Assembly: GCA_033764875.1 (NCBI GenBank)
Contig: JANRIO010000049.1
Coordinates: 1 to 64,000, forward strand
Length of the DNA stretch: 64,000 nt
Source of the DNA: AWTP1-13 sp033764875
GTDB taxonomy: Bacteria; Pseudomonadota; Alphaproteobacteria; Rhizobiales; Hyphomicrobiaceae
Reading direction: 5' to 3'
Shown: in pieces, positions 36,730-45,711 of the stretch
Numbering within the stretch: the first letter of the stretch is position 1
Layout: every line of letters starts with the position of its first letter
Notes under the pieces: model-generated
The model's input: only the letters and a program-made list of their open reading frames with translations
Database searches by the model: none
What the model was told of the DNA's origin: nothing
Made by a program: the position numbers and the translations under genes

Positions 36730-37461
36730 ATGACTGCGCCCCACACCGTCACATCCTTCGACGAGGATCTGAGAGAGATCGCCGCGTTCATCGTCGACAT
36801 GGGCATCAGGGCCGCACGCTCCGTCGAGTTCGCAGCCTTCGCCCTGCGCGGCAGCGATACGCGGGTCGCCCAGCAGGTCATCTCCGCGGACAAGGCCATC
36901 GACGAGCTGCAGCAGGACCTGGAGCAGAAGGCGATCGCGGTCATCGCCCGGCGCCAGCCCGTCGCCTCGGACCTGAGGCAGATCATTGCCGCGCTCAGGA
37001 TCGCCAACGACCTGGAGCGTATCGGCGACCTGTCCAAGAACCTGGCCAAGCGCACGCTCGCGATCCTCAACGATGGCGCGCCGATCGTCGGCACGGCGAG
37101 CCTGATGAAGCTCGCCGAGCGGGTGCACGCGCAGCTCGAGAACGTGCTTGCCGCCTACAAGAACCGCGACGACAAGGCCGCGATCGAGGTGTGGAAGTCG
37201 GATCACGAGATCGACGCGCTGCATACCTCGCTGTTCCGGGAGCTGCTCACCTACATGATGGAGGATCCGCGCAACATCGGATCGTGCGCCCACCTGCTGT
37301 TCTGCGCCAAGAACCTGGAGCGCATCGGCGACCATGCCACCAACATCGCCGAGACGGTGCACTACGTGGTGACCGGCGAGGTGCTCACCCTCGACCGGCC
37401 GCGGGCGGACCAGTCGAGCGGCTTCAACGAGGACATCCGCCTGCCGCCTTGGAAGGGATGA
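36730..37461 (+). CDS. phoU: Phosphate signalling protein PhoU
   Basis: This 243-residue all-helical protein has two PhoU domains, each with the conserved E(D)xxxD metal-binding signature: NDLERIGDLSKN near residue 100 and KNLERIGDHATN near 210. PhoU represses the PhoR/PhoB system when phosphate is plentiful by relaying the state of the Pst transporter. The ATG at 36730 has the strong ribosome site GAAGGAGGACAGC and yields the typical N-terminus TAPHTVTSFDEDL. phoB follows after three bases. The pstSCAB and phoR genes that usually lie upstream are missing from this window. Confidence 0.96.
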   Translation: MTAPHTVTSFDEDLREIAAFIVDMGIRAARSVEFAAFALRGSDTRVAQQVISADKAIDELQQDLEQKAIAVIARRQPVASDLRQIIAALRIANDLERIGDLSKNLAKRTLAILNDGAPIVGTASLMKLAERVHAQLENVLAAYKNRDDKAAIEVWKSDHEIDALHTSLFRELLTYMMEDPRNIGSCAHLLFCAKNLERIGDHATNIAETVHYVVTGEVLTLDRPRADQSSGFNEDIRLPPWKG

Positions 37462-37464
37462 GCG

Positions 37465-38148
37465 ATGGCCGTACAGGTGATGATCGTCGAGGACGAAGCC
37501 GCACTCCTTGAGCTGCTGCGCTACAACTTCGAGAAGGCGGGATATGCCGTCGAGGCGGTGACGCAGGGCGATGTCGCCGAGGACCGGCTGAAAGAGACGC
37601 TGCCGGACCTGCTGATCCTCGACTGGATGCTGCCGGGGCTCTCGGGCATCGAGCTGTGCCGACGGCTGCGGCAGAAGCCGCGCACGCAGGCGCTGCCGCT
37701 GATCATGCTGACGGCGCGGCGCGAGGAGACCGACCGGCTGCGCGGGTTCGAGAACGGGGCCGACGACTACGTGGTGAAGCCGTTCTCGCTCAACGAGCTC
37801 CTGGCGCGGGCGTCGAGCCTGCTGCACCGGGTCAGCCCGACGCTCGTCAGCGACGTCGTGCGCGTCGGCGACATCGAGCTCGACCGGCGGGCGATGAGCG
37901 TCAAGCGGCAGGGCCAGCCCGTGCACCTCGGGGCCACCGACTACAGGCTGCTCGAGTTCATGATGCGGGCGCCGGGCCGGGTGTTCACGCGCGAGCAGCT
38001 GCTCGACGGCGTGTGGGGCGGAGAGGCCGAGATCGACGACCGCACGGTCGACGTGCACATCGGACGCCTGCGCAAGGCGCTGCTCAAGGCCTCGGACGGC
38101 GATCCGATCCGCACGGTGCGGTCGAGCGGCTACAGCCTCAATACCTGA
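37465..38148 (+). CDS. phoB: Phosphate regulon response regulator PhoB
   Basis: This is a 227-residue OmpR-family response regulator. The receiver domain has acidic residues in IVEDEAALLELL, the phosphorylated Asp53 in LLILDWMLPG, Thr83 and Lys105. The winged-helix DNA-binding domain (about 128-225) contains LGATDYRLLEFMM and VDVHIGRLRKAL. It activates phosphate-starvation genes by binding Pho boxes. It is cotranscribed with phoU; the sensor kinase gene phoR is elsewhere. Likely local targets are the plcP/agt-like lipid-remodelling genes about 10 kb downstream. Confidence 0.95.
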   Translation: MAVQVMIVEDEAALLELLRYNFEKAGYAVEAVTQGDVAEDRLKETLPDLLILDWMLPGLSGIELCRRLRQKPRTQALPLIMLTARREETDRLRGFENGADDYVVKPFSLNELLARASSLLHRVSPTLVSDVVRVGDIELDRRAMSVKRQGQPVHLGATDYRLLEFMMRAPGRVFTREQLLDGVWGGEAEIDDRTVDVHIGRLRKALLKASDGDPIRTVRSSGYSLNT

Positions 38149-38223
38149 GGCGCGCGGCGGCAGGCTCGCACGGACCGCGGCGCGCGACGGGTTGCAGATC
38201 GGAGACGATGCGAGCGGGCGGCG

Positions 38224-38448
38224 CTACCTGCCGGGCTTCAGCTCGAGATGGCGGCGGAAGGAGATCTCCGCACTGGCGTAGGCCTCCTGCATCTCGACGT
38301 TCCAATAGCGCAGATCGGGAAGCATGATCGGCTCGCCGGTGACGGCGCAGCGCACGAAATCGCCCGGGCTCAGGACCTGGAATTCCCCGTCGGAATAGCG
38401 CACGCGCGCCTCACCCTTCAGGCCCAAAAGTTTCTCGAAACGATTCAT
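38224..38448 (-). CDS. DUF2093 domain protein
   Basis: This 74-residue protein (MNRFEKLLGLKGEARVRYSD...) matches DUF2093, a small alphaproteobacterial family of unknown function. The VRYSDGEFQVLSPGDFV and LRYWNVEMQEAYASAE segments are characteristic. It is convergent with phoB and is the only gene between phoB and xseA. The ATG at 38448 gives the family length; the longer frame is not family-like. Confidence 0.85.
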   Translation of the reverse strand: MNRFEKLLGLKGEARVRYSDGEFQVLSPGDFVRCAVTGEPIMLPDLRYWNVEMQEAYASAEISFRRHLELKPGR

Positions 38449-38700
38449 TCGGCGTCTTACCTTCGGAACTTCAAGGGGATAGGCCCTAGGCCCGGCAATC
38501 ATACAGAGGCAGCCCCGCTGGCGCCAGTGCGTCACATTCAGAGCCGCTCCCCGGGTTGCATGCGGCACCCGGAAGCGAGCCGCGGCGCTCCGGCCCGGCG
38601 CCAGGTCCCCTGGTCGAAGGATCGGGCTTGGGCCGGCCTTGAGCTCCGGCGTTCACGGACGGCTGAGTCGTCGGACACGCCAGAGGATGACCAAGGCACC

Positions 38701-40341
38701 TTAGAAGAGGGAGCCCTGGCCGCCGGACCCCGAGCTCTGCGCCTTGTCGCGCGGGGGGCCGGGGCGGGGCTCAGCAGGCGCCTTGGCCGGCGGACGGGCG
38801 GGCTTGCGCGGCACGGAGGGGGGCGGGCGCCCGGAGCGGACCTCGAGCACCTCGGCCGAGAAGCGACCGTCGTGCACCTCGACATCGAGGCGGGTGCCGG
38901 GCAGCGCCGTCTCGACGCTGCGGACGCTGTTGCCGTCGGCATCGCGCAGAAGCGCGAAACCGCGCGCGAGGACGCCGTGATAGCTGAGGCTCATGAGCAG
39001 CTTGGCCGAGGCGTCGAGATGCCGCCGGCGGGCGACGAGCCGGCTCTCGGCGGCCACACGCAGGCGCCCGGTCACCCCCTGCAGGCGCTCGCGGGCGCGC
39101 GCCAGGCGGATCGCCAGACCCTGCGGGCGCAAGCCGCCGGCGGCACGCTCCAGGCGGCGGCGCGGCGGCGCAAGCCGGCGGTGCAAGGCAGCGACCGCGT
39201 CCTGCGCCAGCGTGTCGAGGCGCGCACGCTTGCGGGCGACGCGCATCTCCACGAGCCTCGGGCTCAGCTTGCCCGAGAGGCGGGCCAGACGCATGGCATG
39301 GGCGCGTGTATTGGCGGTGAGCGCACGGCCAAGGCGCCGCTCCACGGCGTCGAAGCGCTGGCGGGGCAGATCGAGCAAGGCCTGGCGGCGCGGCAGACCG
39401 CGGACGGCGGCGCGCAGGTGCACGCGCATGCCCTCCAGCGCCCGCGCGACGGCCGTGAACAGGCGCAGGCCGAGCTTGCCGAGCTGCTCGACGAGATCGG
39501 CGTGCTTGGGCACCGCCCACTCGGCCGCCTTGGTCGGCGTCGGGGCGCGGGCGTCGGCGGCGAGGTCGATGAGCGTCCAGTCGGTCTCGTGACCGACGGC
39601 GGAGATCAGCGGGATCCGGCTCTGAGCCGCGGCGCGCACGACCTCCTCCTCGTTGACGCCCCAGAGGTCCTCGAGGCTGCCGCCGCCGCGCGCCACGATC
39701 AGCACGTCGGGGCGCGGGATGGGGCCGTCCGGAGCCAGCGCGTTGAAGCCGCGAATTCCCGCCGCGACCTCGGCGGCGCAGGTCTCGCCCTGGACCCGAA
39801 CGGGCCAGAGCAGCACGCGCACGGGGAAACGCTCCTCGAAGCCGTGCAGCATGTCGCGGATGACGGCGCCCGTGGGCGAGGTGACGATGCCGACGACGCG
39901 CGGCAGGAAGGGCAGCTTGCGCTTGCGCTCTGGATCGAACAGCCCCTCGCCGCCGAGCCGCTTCTTGCGCTCCTCGAGCAGCGCCATCAGGGCGCCGACG
40001 CCGGCCGGCTCCAGGGCATCGATGACGATCTGGTACTTGGAGGAGCCCGGATAGCTGGTGATGCGGCCGGTGGCGATCACCTCCAGGCCCTCGGCAGGCT
40101 TGATGCGCAGGCCGGGCACGACGCCGCGCCAGATCACGGCCTCGATCTTGGCCTTCTCGTCCTTGAGGGCAAAATAGCAGTGGCCGGAGGCCGCGGCGCC
40201 GCGGAAGCCCGAGATCTCGCCCCTCAGGCGCACGTAGCCGTAGGCCTGCTCGAGCGTCCTCTTGATCGCCGAGGACAGCTCCGAGACCGAGTATTCGGGC
40301 GAGTTGGCGCCGGGGCGGGCGGCGCGGGCTGCTTCTGCCAA
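38701..40341 (-). CDS. xseA: Exodeoxyribonuclease VII large subunit
   Basis: This 546-residue protein degrades single-stranded DNA into acid-soluble oligonucleotides in complex with XseB. It has the N-terminal OB-fold (YSVSELSSAIKRTLEQAYG), the catalytic core with GIVTSPTGAVIRDML, RGGGSLEDLW and GHETDWTLIDLAADARAPTPTKAAE, a long coiled-coil-like Arg-rich region and a Pro-rich tail. The preferred start is a TTG at 40341 with AGGAG nine bases upstream, which gives the short leader typical of alphaproteobacterial XseA. An ATG at 40425 is the alternative. It is divergent from purD. xseB is not in this window. Confidence 0.94.
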   Translation of the reverse strand: MAEAARAARPGANSPEYSVSELSSAIKRTLEQAYGYVRLRGEISGFRGAAASGHCYFALKDEKAKIEAVIWRGVVPGLRIKPAEGLEVIATGRITSYPGSSKYQIVIDALEPAGVGALMALLEERKKRLGGEGLFDPERKRKLPFLPRVVGIVTSPTGAVIRDMLHGFEERFPVRVLLWPVRVQGETCAAEVAAGIRGFNALAPDGPIPRPDVLIVARGGGSLEDLWGVNEEEVVRAAAQSRIPLISAVGHETDWTLIDLAADARAPTPTKAAEWAVPKHADLVEQLGKLGLRLFTAVARALEGMRVHLRAAVRGLPRRQALLDLPRQRFDAVERRLGRALTANTRAHAMRLARLSGKLSPRLVEMRVARKRARLDTLAQDAVAALHRRLAPPRRRLERAAGGLRPQGLAIRLARARERLQGVTGRLRVAAESRLVARRRHLDASAKLLMSLSYHGVLARGFALLRDADGNSVRSVETALPGTRLDVEVHDGRFSAEVLEVRSGRPPPSVPRKPARPPAKAPAEPRPGPPRDKAQSSGSGGQGSLF

Positions 40342-40486
40342 ACTTCTGCTGCTCCTGAGGAAAACGGGGACGCGAGCGACCGCCAGAGGGGATCGGCCTT
40401 GTCCCGGGAGGGCCAGATGATACATGACTGGCCGACGACTGGGCCAACTGTTGGCCACCTTTCCAGAGCTTTTGCAAAGGCTTTCG

Positions 40487-41764
40487 ATGAACGTCCTCCT
40501 GATCGGCTCCGGCGGCCGCGAGCATGCGCTGGCGTGGGCGCTCGGCAAGAGTCCGCTGGTCGGCACCCTCTATTGCGCGCCCGGCAATGCCGGCATCGCG
40601 GAGGCCGCGCAGTGCGTGGCGCTGGCGACGGCGGACCACGCGGCCGTCATCGGCTTCTGCCGGGAGAAGCAGATCGGCCTGGTCGTGGTCGGGCCGGAAG
40701 CGCCGCTGGTGGCGGGGCTGGTCGACGACCTCGCGGCGGCCGGCATCAAGGCGTTCGGGCCGAGCAAGGCTGCAGCCCAGCTCGAAGGCTCCAAGGGCTT
40801 CACCAAGGACCTGTGCCGGGAGTTCGCGATCCCGACCGGCGCCTACGGCCGCTTCGGCGACGCCGCCTCGGCCAAGGCCTACCTGGCGACGCAGCCGATC
40901 CCGATCGTGGTCAAGGCGGACGGCCTCGCTGCCGGCAAGGGCGTGGTGGTGGCCGAGACGCGGGCTGCGGCGGAGGCCGCCATCGACGCGTGCTTCGATG
41001 GGGCCTTCGGCGCGGCGGGCGCCGAGATCGTGATCGAGGAGTTCCTGGAGGGCGAGGAGGCGAGCGTGTTCGCTCTCGTCGACGGGCACACGGTGGTGCC
41101 GCTCGGCGCCGCCCAGGACCACAAGCGGGCCTTCGACGGCGACGAGGGGCCCAATACGGGCGGCATGGGCGCCTACTCGCCGGCCCCGGTGATGAGCCCC
41201 GCGATGATGCAGCGGACGCTCGACGAGATCATCCGGCCGACGGTCGCCGGCATGGCCAAGCGCGGCACACCGTTCAAAGGCGTGCTGTTCCTCGGCGTCA
41301 TGATCACCAGCAGCGGGCCCAAGCTCTACGAGTACAACGTGCGCTTCGGCGATCCGGAGTGCCAGACGCTGATGATGCGGCTCAAGTCGGACCTGCTGGC
41401 GGCGCTGCTGGCCACCGTCGACGGCAGGCTCGAAGGGTGCGATCTGGCCTGGCACGACGAGGTGGCGCTGTGCGTGGTGCTGGCCGCCAAGGGCTATCCG
41501 GGAGACTACGCGCGCGGCAGCGAGATCAAGGGCCTCGAGGCCGCCAGGACAGTCCCGGGCGTCGAGATCTTCCACGCCGGCACGACGCGCGAGGGCGACA
41601 GGATCCTGGCCAACGGCGGCAGGGTGCTCAACGTCGCCGCGCGCGGGCGCACGGTGGCGCAGGCGCAGGCACGGGCCTACGAGGCGATCGGGCGGATCGA
41701 CTGGCCGGGCGGCTTCTGGCGCACGGACATCGGCTGGCGCGCGGTCGCGCGCGAGAAGGGCTGA
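40487..41764 (+). CDS. purD: Phosphoribosylamine-glycine ligase
   Basis: This 425-residue enzyme catalyses the second step of purine biosynthesis, joining glycine to 5-phosphoribosylamine with ATP. The N-terminus MNVLLIGSGGREHALAWAL is diagnostic. The ATP-grasp domain carries VVKADGLAAGKGVVV, NTGGMGAYSPAP and the metal-binding YEYNVRFGDPECQ. The ATG at 40487 begins the conserved N-terminus. It is divergent from xseA, an arrangement I recall from other alphaproteobacteria. Confidence 0.97.
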   Translation: MNVLLIGSGGREHALAWALGKSPLVGTLYCAPGNAGIAEAAQCVALATADHAAVIGFCREKQIGLVVVGPEAPLVAGLVDDLAAAGIKAFGPSKAAAQLEGSKGFTKDLCREFAIPTGAYGRFGDAASAKAYLATQPIPIVVKADGLAAGKGVVVAETRAAAEAAIDACFDGAFGAAGAEIVIEEFLEGEEASVFALVDGHTVVPLGAAQDHKRAFDGDEGPNTGGMGAYSPAPVMSPAMMQRTLDEIIRPTVAGMAKRGTPFKGVLFLGVMITSSGPKLYEYNVRFGDPECQTLMMRLKSDLLAALLATVDGRLEGCDLAWHDEVALCVVLAAKGYPGDYARGSEIKGLEAARTVPGVEIFHAGTTREGDRILANGGRVLNVAARGRTVAQAQARAYEAIGRIDWPGGFWRTDIGWRAVAREKG

Positions 41765-41790
41765 GAGCAACCCCGTCGCACGAGGGCCGG

Positions 41791-42792
41791 ATGAGCAAGA
41801 CAGCCAGGGACAAGGAGCACAAGGCGGTCACGGTGCGCAGCGCGCCGGTGCCGCGCGCGCTGCCCTCGATCGGCCTGGCGCTCGGCGGCGGCGGCGCCAG
41901 GGGGCTCGCCCACATCCTGATGCTGGAGGTGTTCGACGAGCTCGGCCTCAGGCCCTCGATCATCGCCGGCACGTCGATCGGGGCGCTGTACGGGGCCGCC
42001 TACGCCGCGGGGCTGCCGGCGCGGGAGATCCGCGAGCTGACCGAGAAGGCCCTGGGCCGCCGGCTCGACCTCGTGCGTCTCCTGATCGGGGCGCGGGCGG
42101 AGCCGATCCTCAAGCTGCTGCGCATCCTGCCCGTGCGCCGGGCGCTGCTGAACCCGGAGCAGGTGCTGGCGGCGATGCTGCCGAGCTCGATCCCGCTGGA
42201 GCTCGACGCGCTCGGCATCCCGCTGCAGATCCTCGCCACCGACTTCTACGAGCAGGAGCAGGTGGTGCTGACGCAGGGTCCGCTGCGCTCGGCGGTGGCG
42301 GCCAGCATCGCGCTGCCCGCCCTGTTCTCGCCCGTGATCCGCGAGGGCCGTGTGCTGATGGACGGGGGGCTCGTGAATCCGCTGCCGTTCGACATCCTGC
42401 GCGGCCAAGCCGAGCTGATCGTCGCCATCGACGTCAGCGGCGCCTCGACGGGACCCGGCCAGCACCTGCAGCCGACCCCGTTCAACGCCATCATCTCGTC
42501 GTCGCAGATCCTGCAGCGCTCGATCGTGCGCGAGAAGCTGAAAGCCCAGCAGCCCGACGTCTACATCGACGTCGACGTGGGCGAGTACTCGGTGCTCGAC
42601 TTCCACCGCTACGAGAGGATCCTCGCCTCGGCCGTCCCGGCGCAGGAGAAGCTGCGCCGGCAGCTCAAGCGCATCCTGACGAGCCACCCGGCCGAGACGC
42701 TGCCGATGGCGCAGGGGCAGGCGCGACCCGAGGCCGCCCGCCCGACCTCCCGCCTCGGCCGCCTGCGCGGCCTCAAGCGCGGGCCGAAGTGA
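41791..42792 (+). CDS. Patatin-like phospholipase, NTE/RssA type
   Basis: This is a 333-residue patatin-domain protein with the oxyanion loop GGGGARG (residues 32-38), nucleophile Ser62 in GTSIG and catalytic Asp in LMDGGLVNP. It lies 26 bases behind purD with a fair ribosome site (GAGGG) and is probably cotranscribed. No signal peptide is seen. It belongs to the NTE-like bacterial subgroup. The lipid substrate is unknown, but the adjacent phosphatidylserine decarboxylase and PmtA genes suggest phospholipid turnover. Confidence 0.88.
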   Translation: MSKTARDKEHKAVTVRSAPVPRALPSIGLALGGGGARGLAHILMLEVFDELGLRPSIIAGTSIGALYGAAYAAGLPAREIRELTEKALGRRLDLVRLLIGARAEPILKLLRILPVRRALLNPEQVLAAMLPSSIPLELDALGIPLQILATDFYEQEQVVLTQGPLRSAVAASIALPALFSPVIREGRVLMDGGLVNPLPFDILRGQAELIVAIDVSGASTGPGQHLQPTPFNAIISSSQILQRSIVREKLKAQQPDVYIDVDVGEYSVLDFHRYERILASAVPAQEKLRRQLKRILTSHPAETLPMAQGQARPEAARPTSRLGRLRGLKRGPK

Positions 42793-42840
42793 GCCGACAG
42801 CGGCGGAGACAGACGGCTCATGCGGGCGCGCCCTTCTTCG

Positions 42841-42878
42841 CCCTCTCCCCACTCCGCTTCGCTGCGCGGGGAGAAGGG
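42841..42878. repeat. REP-like palindromic element
   Basis: CCCTCTCCCC and GGGGAGAAGGG are complementary apart from one bulged base, and enclose a GC-rich core (CGCTTCGCTGCG). The form CCCTCTCCCC...GGGGAGAGGG is common among dispersed intergenic palindromes of Hyphomicrobiales. Only this copy is clear in the window. Confidence 0.4.
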
Positions 42879-43095
42879 CATCCTGGCGCACGGGGTGCTG
42901 ACGGCGCGGCCTCCACTGCCTGATACCGACAAGCGAAAGTCTTGCCCTGTGGCCAAAGCTTGCTCGTCGGTATCGCACTTTTGCTTGCGCGCAGCCGCCA
43001 CGCCAACCCTGCGCGCGGATACCGCCGAGCTTCGCGCGGTATCGCCCGTCGCGACAGGTCGAACTTTAAGCTCGTCGGGCTGACACGCTCGGAGA

Positions 43096-43120
43096 GCGCC
43101 CGGGGGCGGGCGCCCATTTT
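43096..43120 (+). terminator. Weak terminator-like stem-loop between convergent genes
   Basis: GCGCCCG and CGGGCGC form a 7-bp stem with a four-G loop. A short ATTTT follows three bases later on the plus strand. It may end transcription from the patatin side, but the U-run is poor. Confidence 0.3.
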
Positions 43121-43151
43121 AAACTCGCGATGGCCTGAGCGGGTGCCCGCA

Positions 43152-44006
43152 TCACGGCGCCAGCAGCAGCGGGCGGCCCATGCGCAACATGGCGCCGTGC
43201 GCGACGCCTGCAGCGAGCCGCCAGCCCTTGGGCGCCAGCACGATGATGGTCGAGCCGTGCTCGAACATGCCCATCTCCTCGCCCTTGGCGAGGCGGGCGC
43301 TCACGGGGTAGGTGCGCGGGGCATCGGTGCGGGAGAAGTCGAGGAAGCGCAGCTTGAGGCCGGCGACAAGGACGGCGGCGACGGGCACGAGGGTGAGCGG
43401 GGTGCCGTCGTCGAGGCGCAGGTCGATGACGGCGCGCTCGTTGCGGCAATAGAGCCGGTCGACGCGGGCGAGCGCCGCCGGGTTCACGTTCCAGACGTCG
43501 CCGGGGATGTAGTGCACGCGCTCGACTGCGCCGGCAAGCGGCGCGTGGAAGCGGTGGTACATGGCGGAGGTGAGCCGCAACGTGACGTAGGTGCCGTCGC
43601 GGAACGCCTCGGGCCGCTCGGGCACGCCCAGAAGCTCCTCGAGCGTATAGGCGGAGCCCTTCACCTGCAAAAGCCGTGTGCCCTCGATGGCCCCGCAGCC
43701 GACGACGATGCCGTCGCAGGGGCTTGTCGCCACGCCGGGGGTGGGATCCACCGGCCGGGCGCCGTCCTTCAGCTCGCGGGTGAAGCAGTCGTGCAGGCTC
43801 TTGAAATCGCGCGTCTTGGCGTCGGACAGGTCGATGTCGGTGAACAGGCGCCAGAGGCCGATCGAAACGTCGCGCACCAGGGGGGTCTCGCGCTTGCTCA
43901 GCCAGCCCACGAAGCGTGTGGCCTGACGGCGCGGAATATAGTTGGTCAACGCGAAATTGAGCGCATCATGGCCCGCAAGGCGGCTCAGTACGTCCCTGAC
44001 TGTCAT
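43152..44006 (-). CDS. psd: Phosphatidylserine decarboxylase
   Basis: This 284-residue enzyme converts phosphatidylserine to phosphatidylethanolamine at the inner membrane. It has the family motifs SPCDGIVVG, SAMYHRFHAPL and, near the C-terminus, the self-cleavage site in GMFEHGSTIIVL. Cleavage between Gly and Ser there would create the pyruvoyl cofactor. The ATG at 44006 is preceded by GAGGGGAA at a long spacing; an upstream ATG at 44042 overlaps the start of the divergent aminotransferase-like gene and lacks a site. The PmtA gene, whose product would methylate PE to PC, lies about 3 kb away. No pssA is nearby. Confidence 0.93.
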   Translation of the reverse strand: MTVRDVLSRLAGHDALNFALTNYIPRRQATRFVGWLSKRETPLVRDVSIGLWRLFTDIDLSDAKTRDFKSLHDCFTRELKDGARPVDPTPGVATSPCDGIVVGCGAIEGTRLLQVKGSAYTLEELLGVPERPEAFRDGTYVTLRLTSAMYHRFHAPLAGAVERVHYIPGDVWNVNPAALARVDRLYCRNERAVIDLRLDDGTPLTLVPVAAVLVAGLKLRFLDFSRTDAPRTYPVSARLAKGEEMGMFEHGSTIIVLAPKGWRLAAGVAHGAMLRMGRPLLLAP

Positions 44007-44040
44007 GATCTGTTGCAATTCCCCTCGTAAATCACTGCAC

Positions 44041-45711
44041 ATGGATTCGCGATATCTGACCTACGCTCTCACCACAATGGGCCTCACCGCCACGGCCGCG
44101 GGGCTCGTCAAGCTCAAGACGCGGCTCGAGCTCTCCCGGGCCAAGCACCCCTCGCTCGCGGGCCACGCGCGCTGGTCGCGGCGCTTTGCCCGCCTCGTGC
44201 CCTACTACGCCTACCCGGAGGCGCGCTTCTTCGACGCGGACGGCGCACCGGCCGACGTCGCGGCCAAGCGGCGTGCCGGGTTCGCGCGGCTGGCGGAGCT
44301 GTATGCCGGGCGCTCGCCGAAGACGCGGGCGCTGACGGAGGAGGTGCGCAGCGGCATCTCCGACCTGCAGTTCACCGATACCTACCGGGTCCCGTTCCAG
44401 TTCAGCCGCCACGTGGCGGCGCACCTGGGCTCGGGCTCGTTCGCGGCGGCCACGTCCGGCGTCACGGTGACGGACCTCGACGGCAACGAGGCCTACGACC
44501 TCACCGGCTCCTACGGGGTCAACGTCTTCGGCAACGACTTCTACAAGGCGTGCATCGCGGAAGGGTGCCGGGCGGCGGAGCCGCTCGGACCCGTGCTCGG
44601 CGCCTACCACCCCAGCGTCGCCCGCAACGTGGCCGCGATCCGCGCGCTCTCGGGCCTCGACGAGGTCTCGTTCCACATGTCGGGAACCGAGGCCGTGATG
44701 CAGGCGGTGCGCCTTGCCCGCTACCATACCCGGCGCCGCTACATCGTGCGCTTCACGGGGGCCTACCACGGCTGGTGGGGCGAGGTGCAGCCGGGCGTCG
44801 GCAACCCGATTCCCGCGCGGGACACGTTCACGCTGTCGGAGATGTCGGAGCGGACGCTGCACGTGCTGCGCACGCGCCGCGACATCGCCTGCGTGCTCGT
44901 CAACCCGATCCAGATGCTGCATCCCAACGGCTCGCCGCCGGGCGATTCGGCGCTGATCGACGGCACGCCGCGGCGGGAGGTGCCGCGAGAGGCCTACGCG
45001 CAATGGCTCAAGGCGCTGCGCGAGGTATGCACGGAGCGCGGCATCGTGCTCATCCTCGACGAGATCATCGTCGGCTTCCGCATCGCGCGGGCCGGCGCGC
45101 AGGAGTACTTCGGCGTCAAGGCCGACATGGTCACCTACGGCAAGACCATCGCCGGCGGGCTGCCGATCGGCGTCGTCGCCGGGCGGCGCGAGCTGATGCG
45201 GCGCTTCCGGGACGATGCGCCCGCCGACATCTGCTTCGCCCGTGGCACTTTCAATTCCCACCCCTATGTGATGGCGTCGATGGACGCCTTCTTCACGCGC
45301 TTCGACAGCCCGCAGATGCGCGCCCTCTACGACGGGCTCGACGCGCGCTGGAACGCCCGGGCAGCCGCCTTCAACGCGCGCCTTGCGGCCGAGGGCCTGC
45401 CGCTCGAGGTGGCAAACCTCGGCTCCATCTGGGCGGTCTGCCATACGATCAAGTGCCGGTATCATTGGATGCTGCAGTTCTATCTGCGCGCCGAGGGCCT
45501 GGCGCTTGCCTGGACCGGCAGCGGGCGGCTGATCTTCAGCCTCAACTACACCGATGCGGATCTCGCGGCCGTGACCGAGCGCTTCGTGGCGGCGGCCAAG
45601 GCCATGCGCGAGGACGGCTGGTGGTGGGAGAACCCGGATCCCGCCGCGCCGCCGATCAAGCGGCAGGTGCTGCGCGAGATGCTGCGCCGCAAGCTCGGGC
45701 TCGCCGGCTGA
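44041..45711 (+). CDS. Class III aminotransferase-like PLP enzyme with N-terminal membrane segment
   Basis: This is a 556-residue fold-type I PLP enzyme related to glutamate-1-semialdehyde aminomutase and class III aminotransferases. SGTEA (214-218), YHGW (242-245), the cofactor Asp340 in LILDEIIVGFR and the Schiff-base Lys368 in VTYGKTIAGGLP are intact. It has an unusual 100-residue N-terminal extension with a hydrophobic helix (about 5-24), which suggests membrane anchoring, and a C-terminal extension. The start codon lies 34 bases from the divergent psd ATG. The location in a phospholipid gene cluster suggests a lipid- or amino-alcohol-linked substrate, but none can be assigned. The true start could be slightly downstream. 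Confidence 0.85.
   Translation: MDSRYLTYALTTMGLTATAAGLVKLKTRLELSRAKHPSLAGHARWSRRFARLVPYYAYPEARFFDADGAPADVAAKRRAGFARLAELYAGRSPKTRALTEEVRSGISDLQFTDTYRVPFQFSRHVAAHLGSGSFAAATSGVTVTDLDGNEAYDLTGSYGVNVFGNDFYKACIAEGCRAAEPLGPVLGAYHPSVARNVAAIRALSGLDEVSFHMSGTEAVMQAVRLARYHTRRRYIVRFTGAYHGWWGEVQPGVGNPIPARDTFTLSEMSERTLHVLRTRRDIACVLVNPIQMLHPNGSPPGDSALIDGTPRREVPREAYAQWLKALREVCTERGIVLILDEIIVGFRIARAGAQEYFGVKADMVTYGKTIAGGLPIGVVAGRRELMRRFRDDAPADICFARGTFNSHPYVMASMDAFFTRFDSPQMRALYDGLDARWNARAAAFNARLAAEGLPLEVANLGSIWAVCHTIKCRYHWMLQFYLRAEGLALAWTGSGRLIFSLNYTDADLAAVTERFVAAAKAMREDGWWWENPDPAAPPIKRQVLREMLRRKLGLAG

Larger units (their letters stand above)
42793..43151. other. Convergent intergenic region with REP-like element
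   Basis: These 359 bases lie between the 3' ends of the patatin and psd genes. They hold a palindromic REP-like element near the start and a GC stem-loop near the end. An open frame of 87 codons overlaps the REP-like element but does not look like a real gene. Confidence 0.45.

Noticed and set aside
36565..38058. A 497-codon minus-strand frame opposite phoU-phoB
   Set aside because: phoU and phoB are unambiguous on the plus strand, and the antisense product has no recognisable features.
38248..41790. Upstream two-thirds of a 1,514-codon plus-strand frame running into the second patatin gene
   Set aside because: This part is antisense to xseA and out of frame with purD. Only the last 333 codons, from 41791, encode a recognisable protein.
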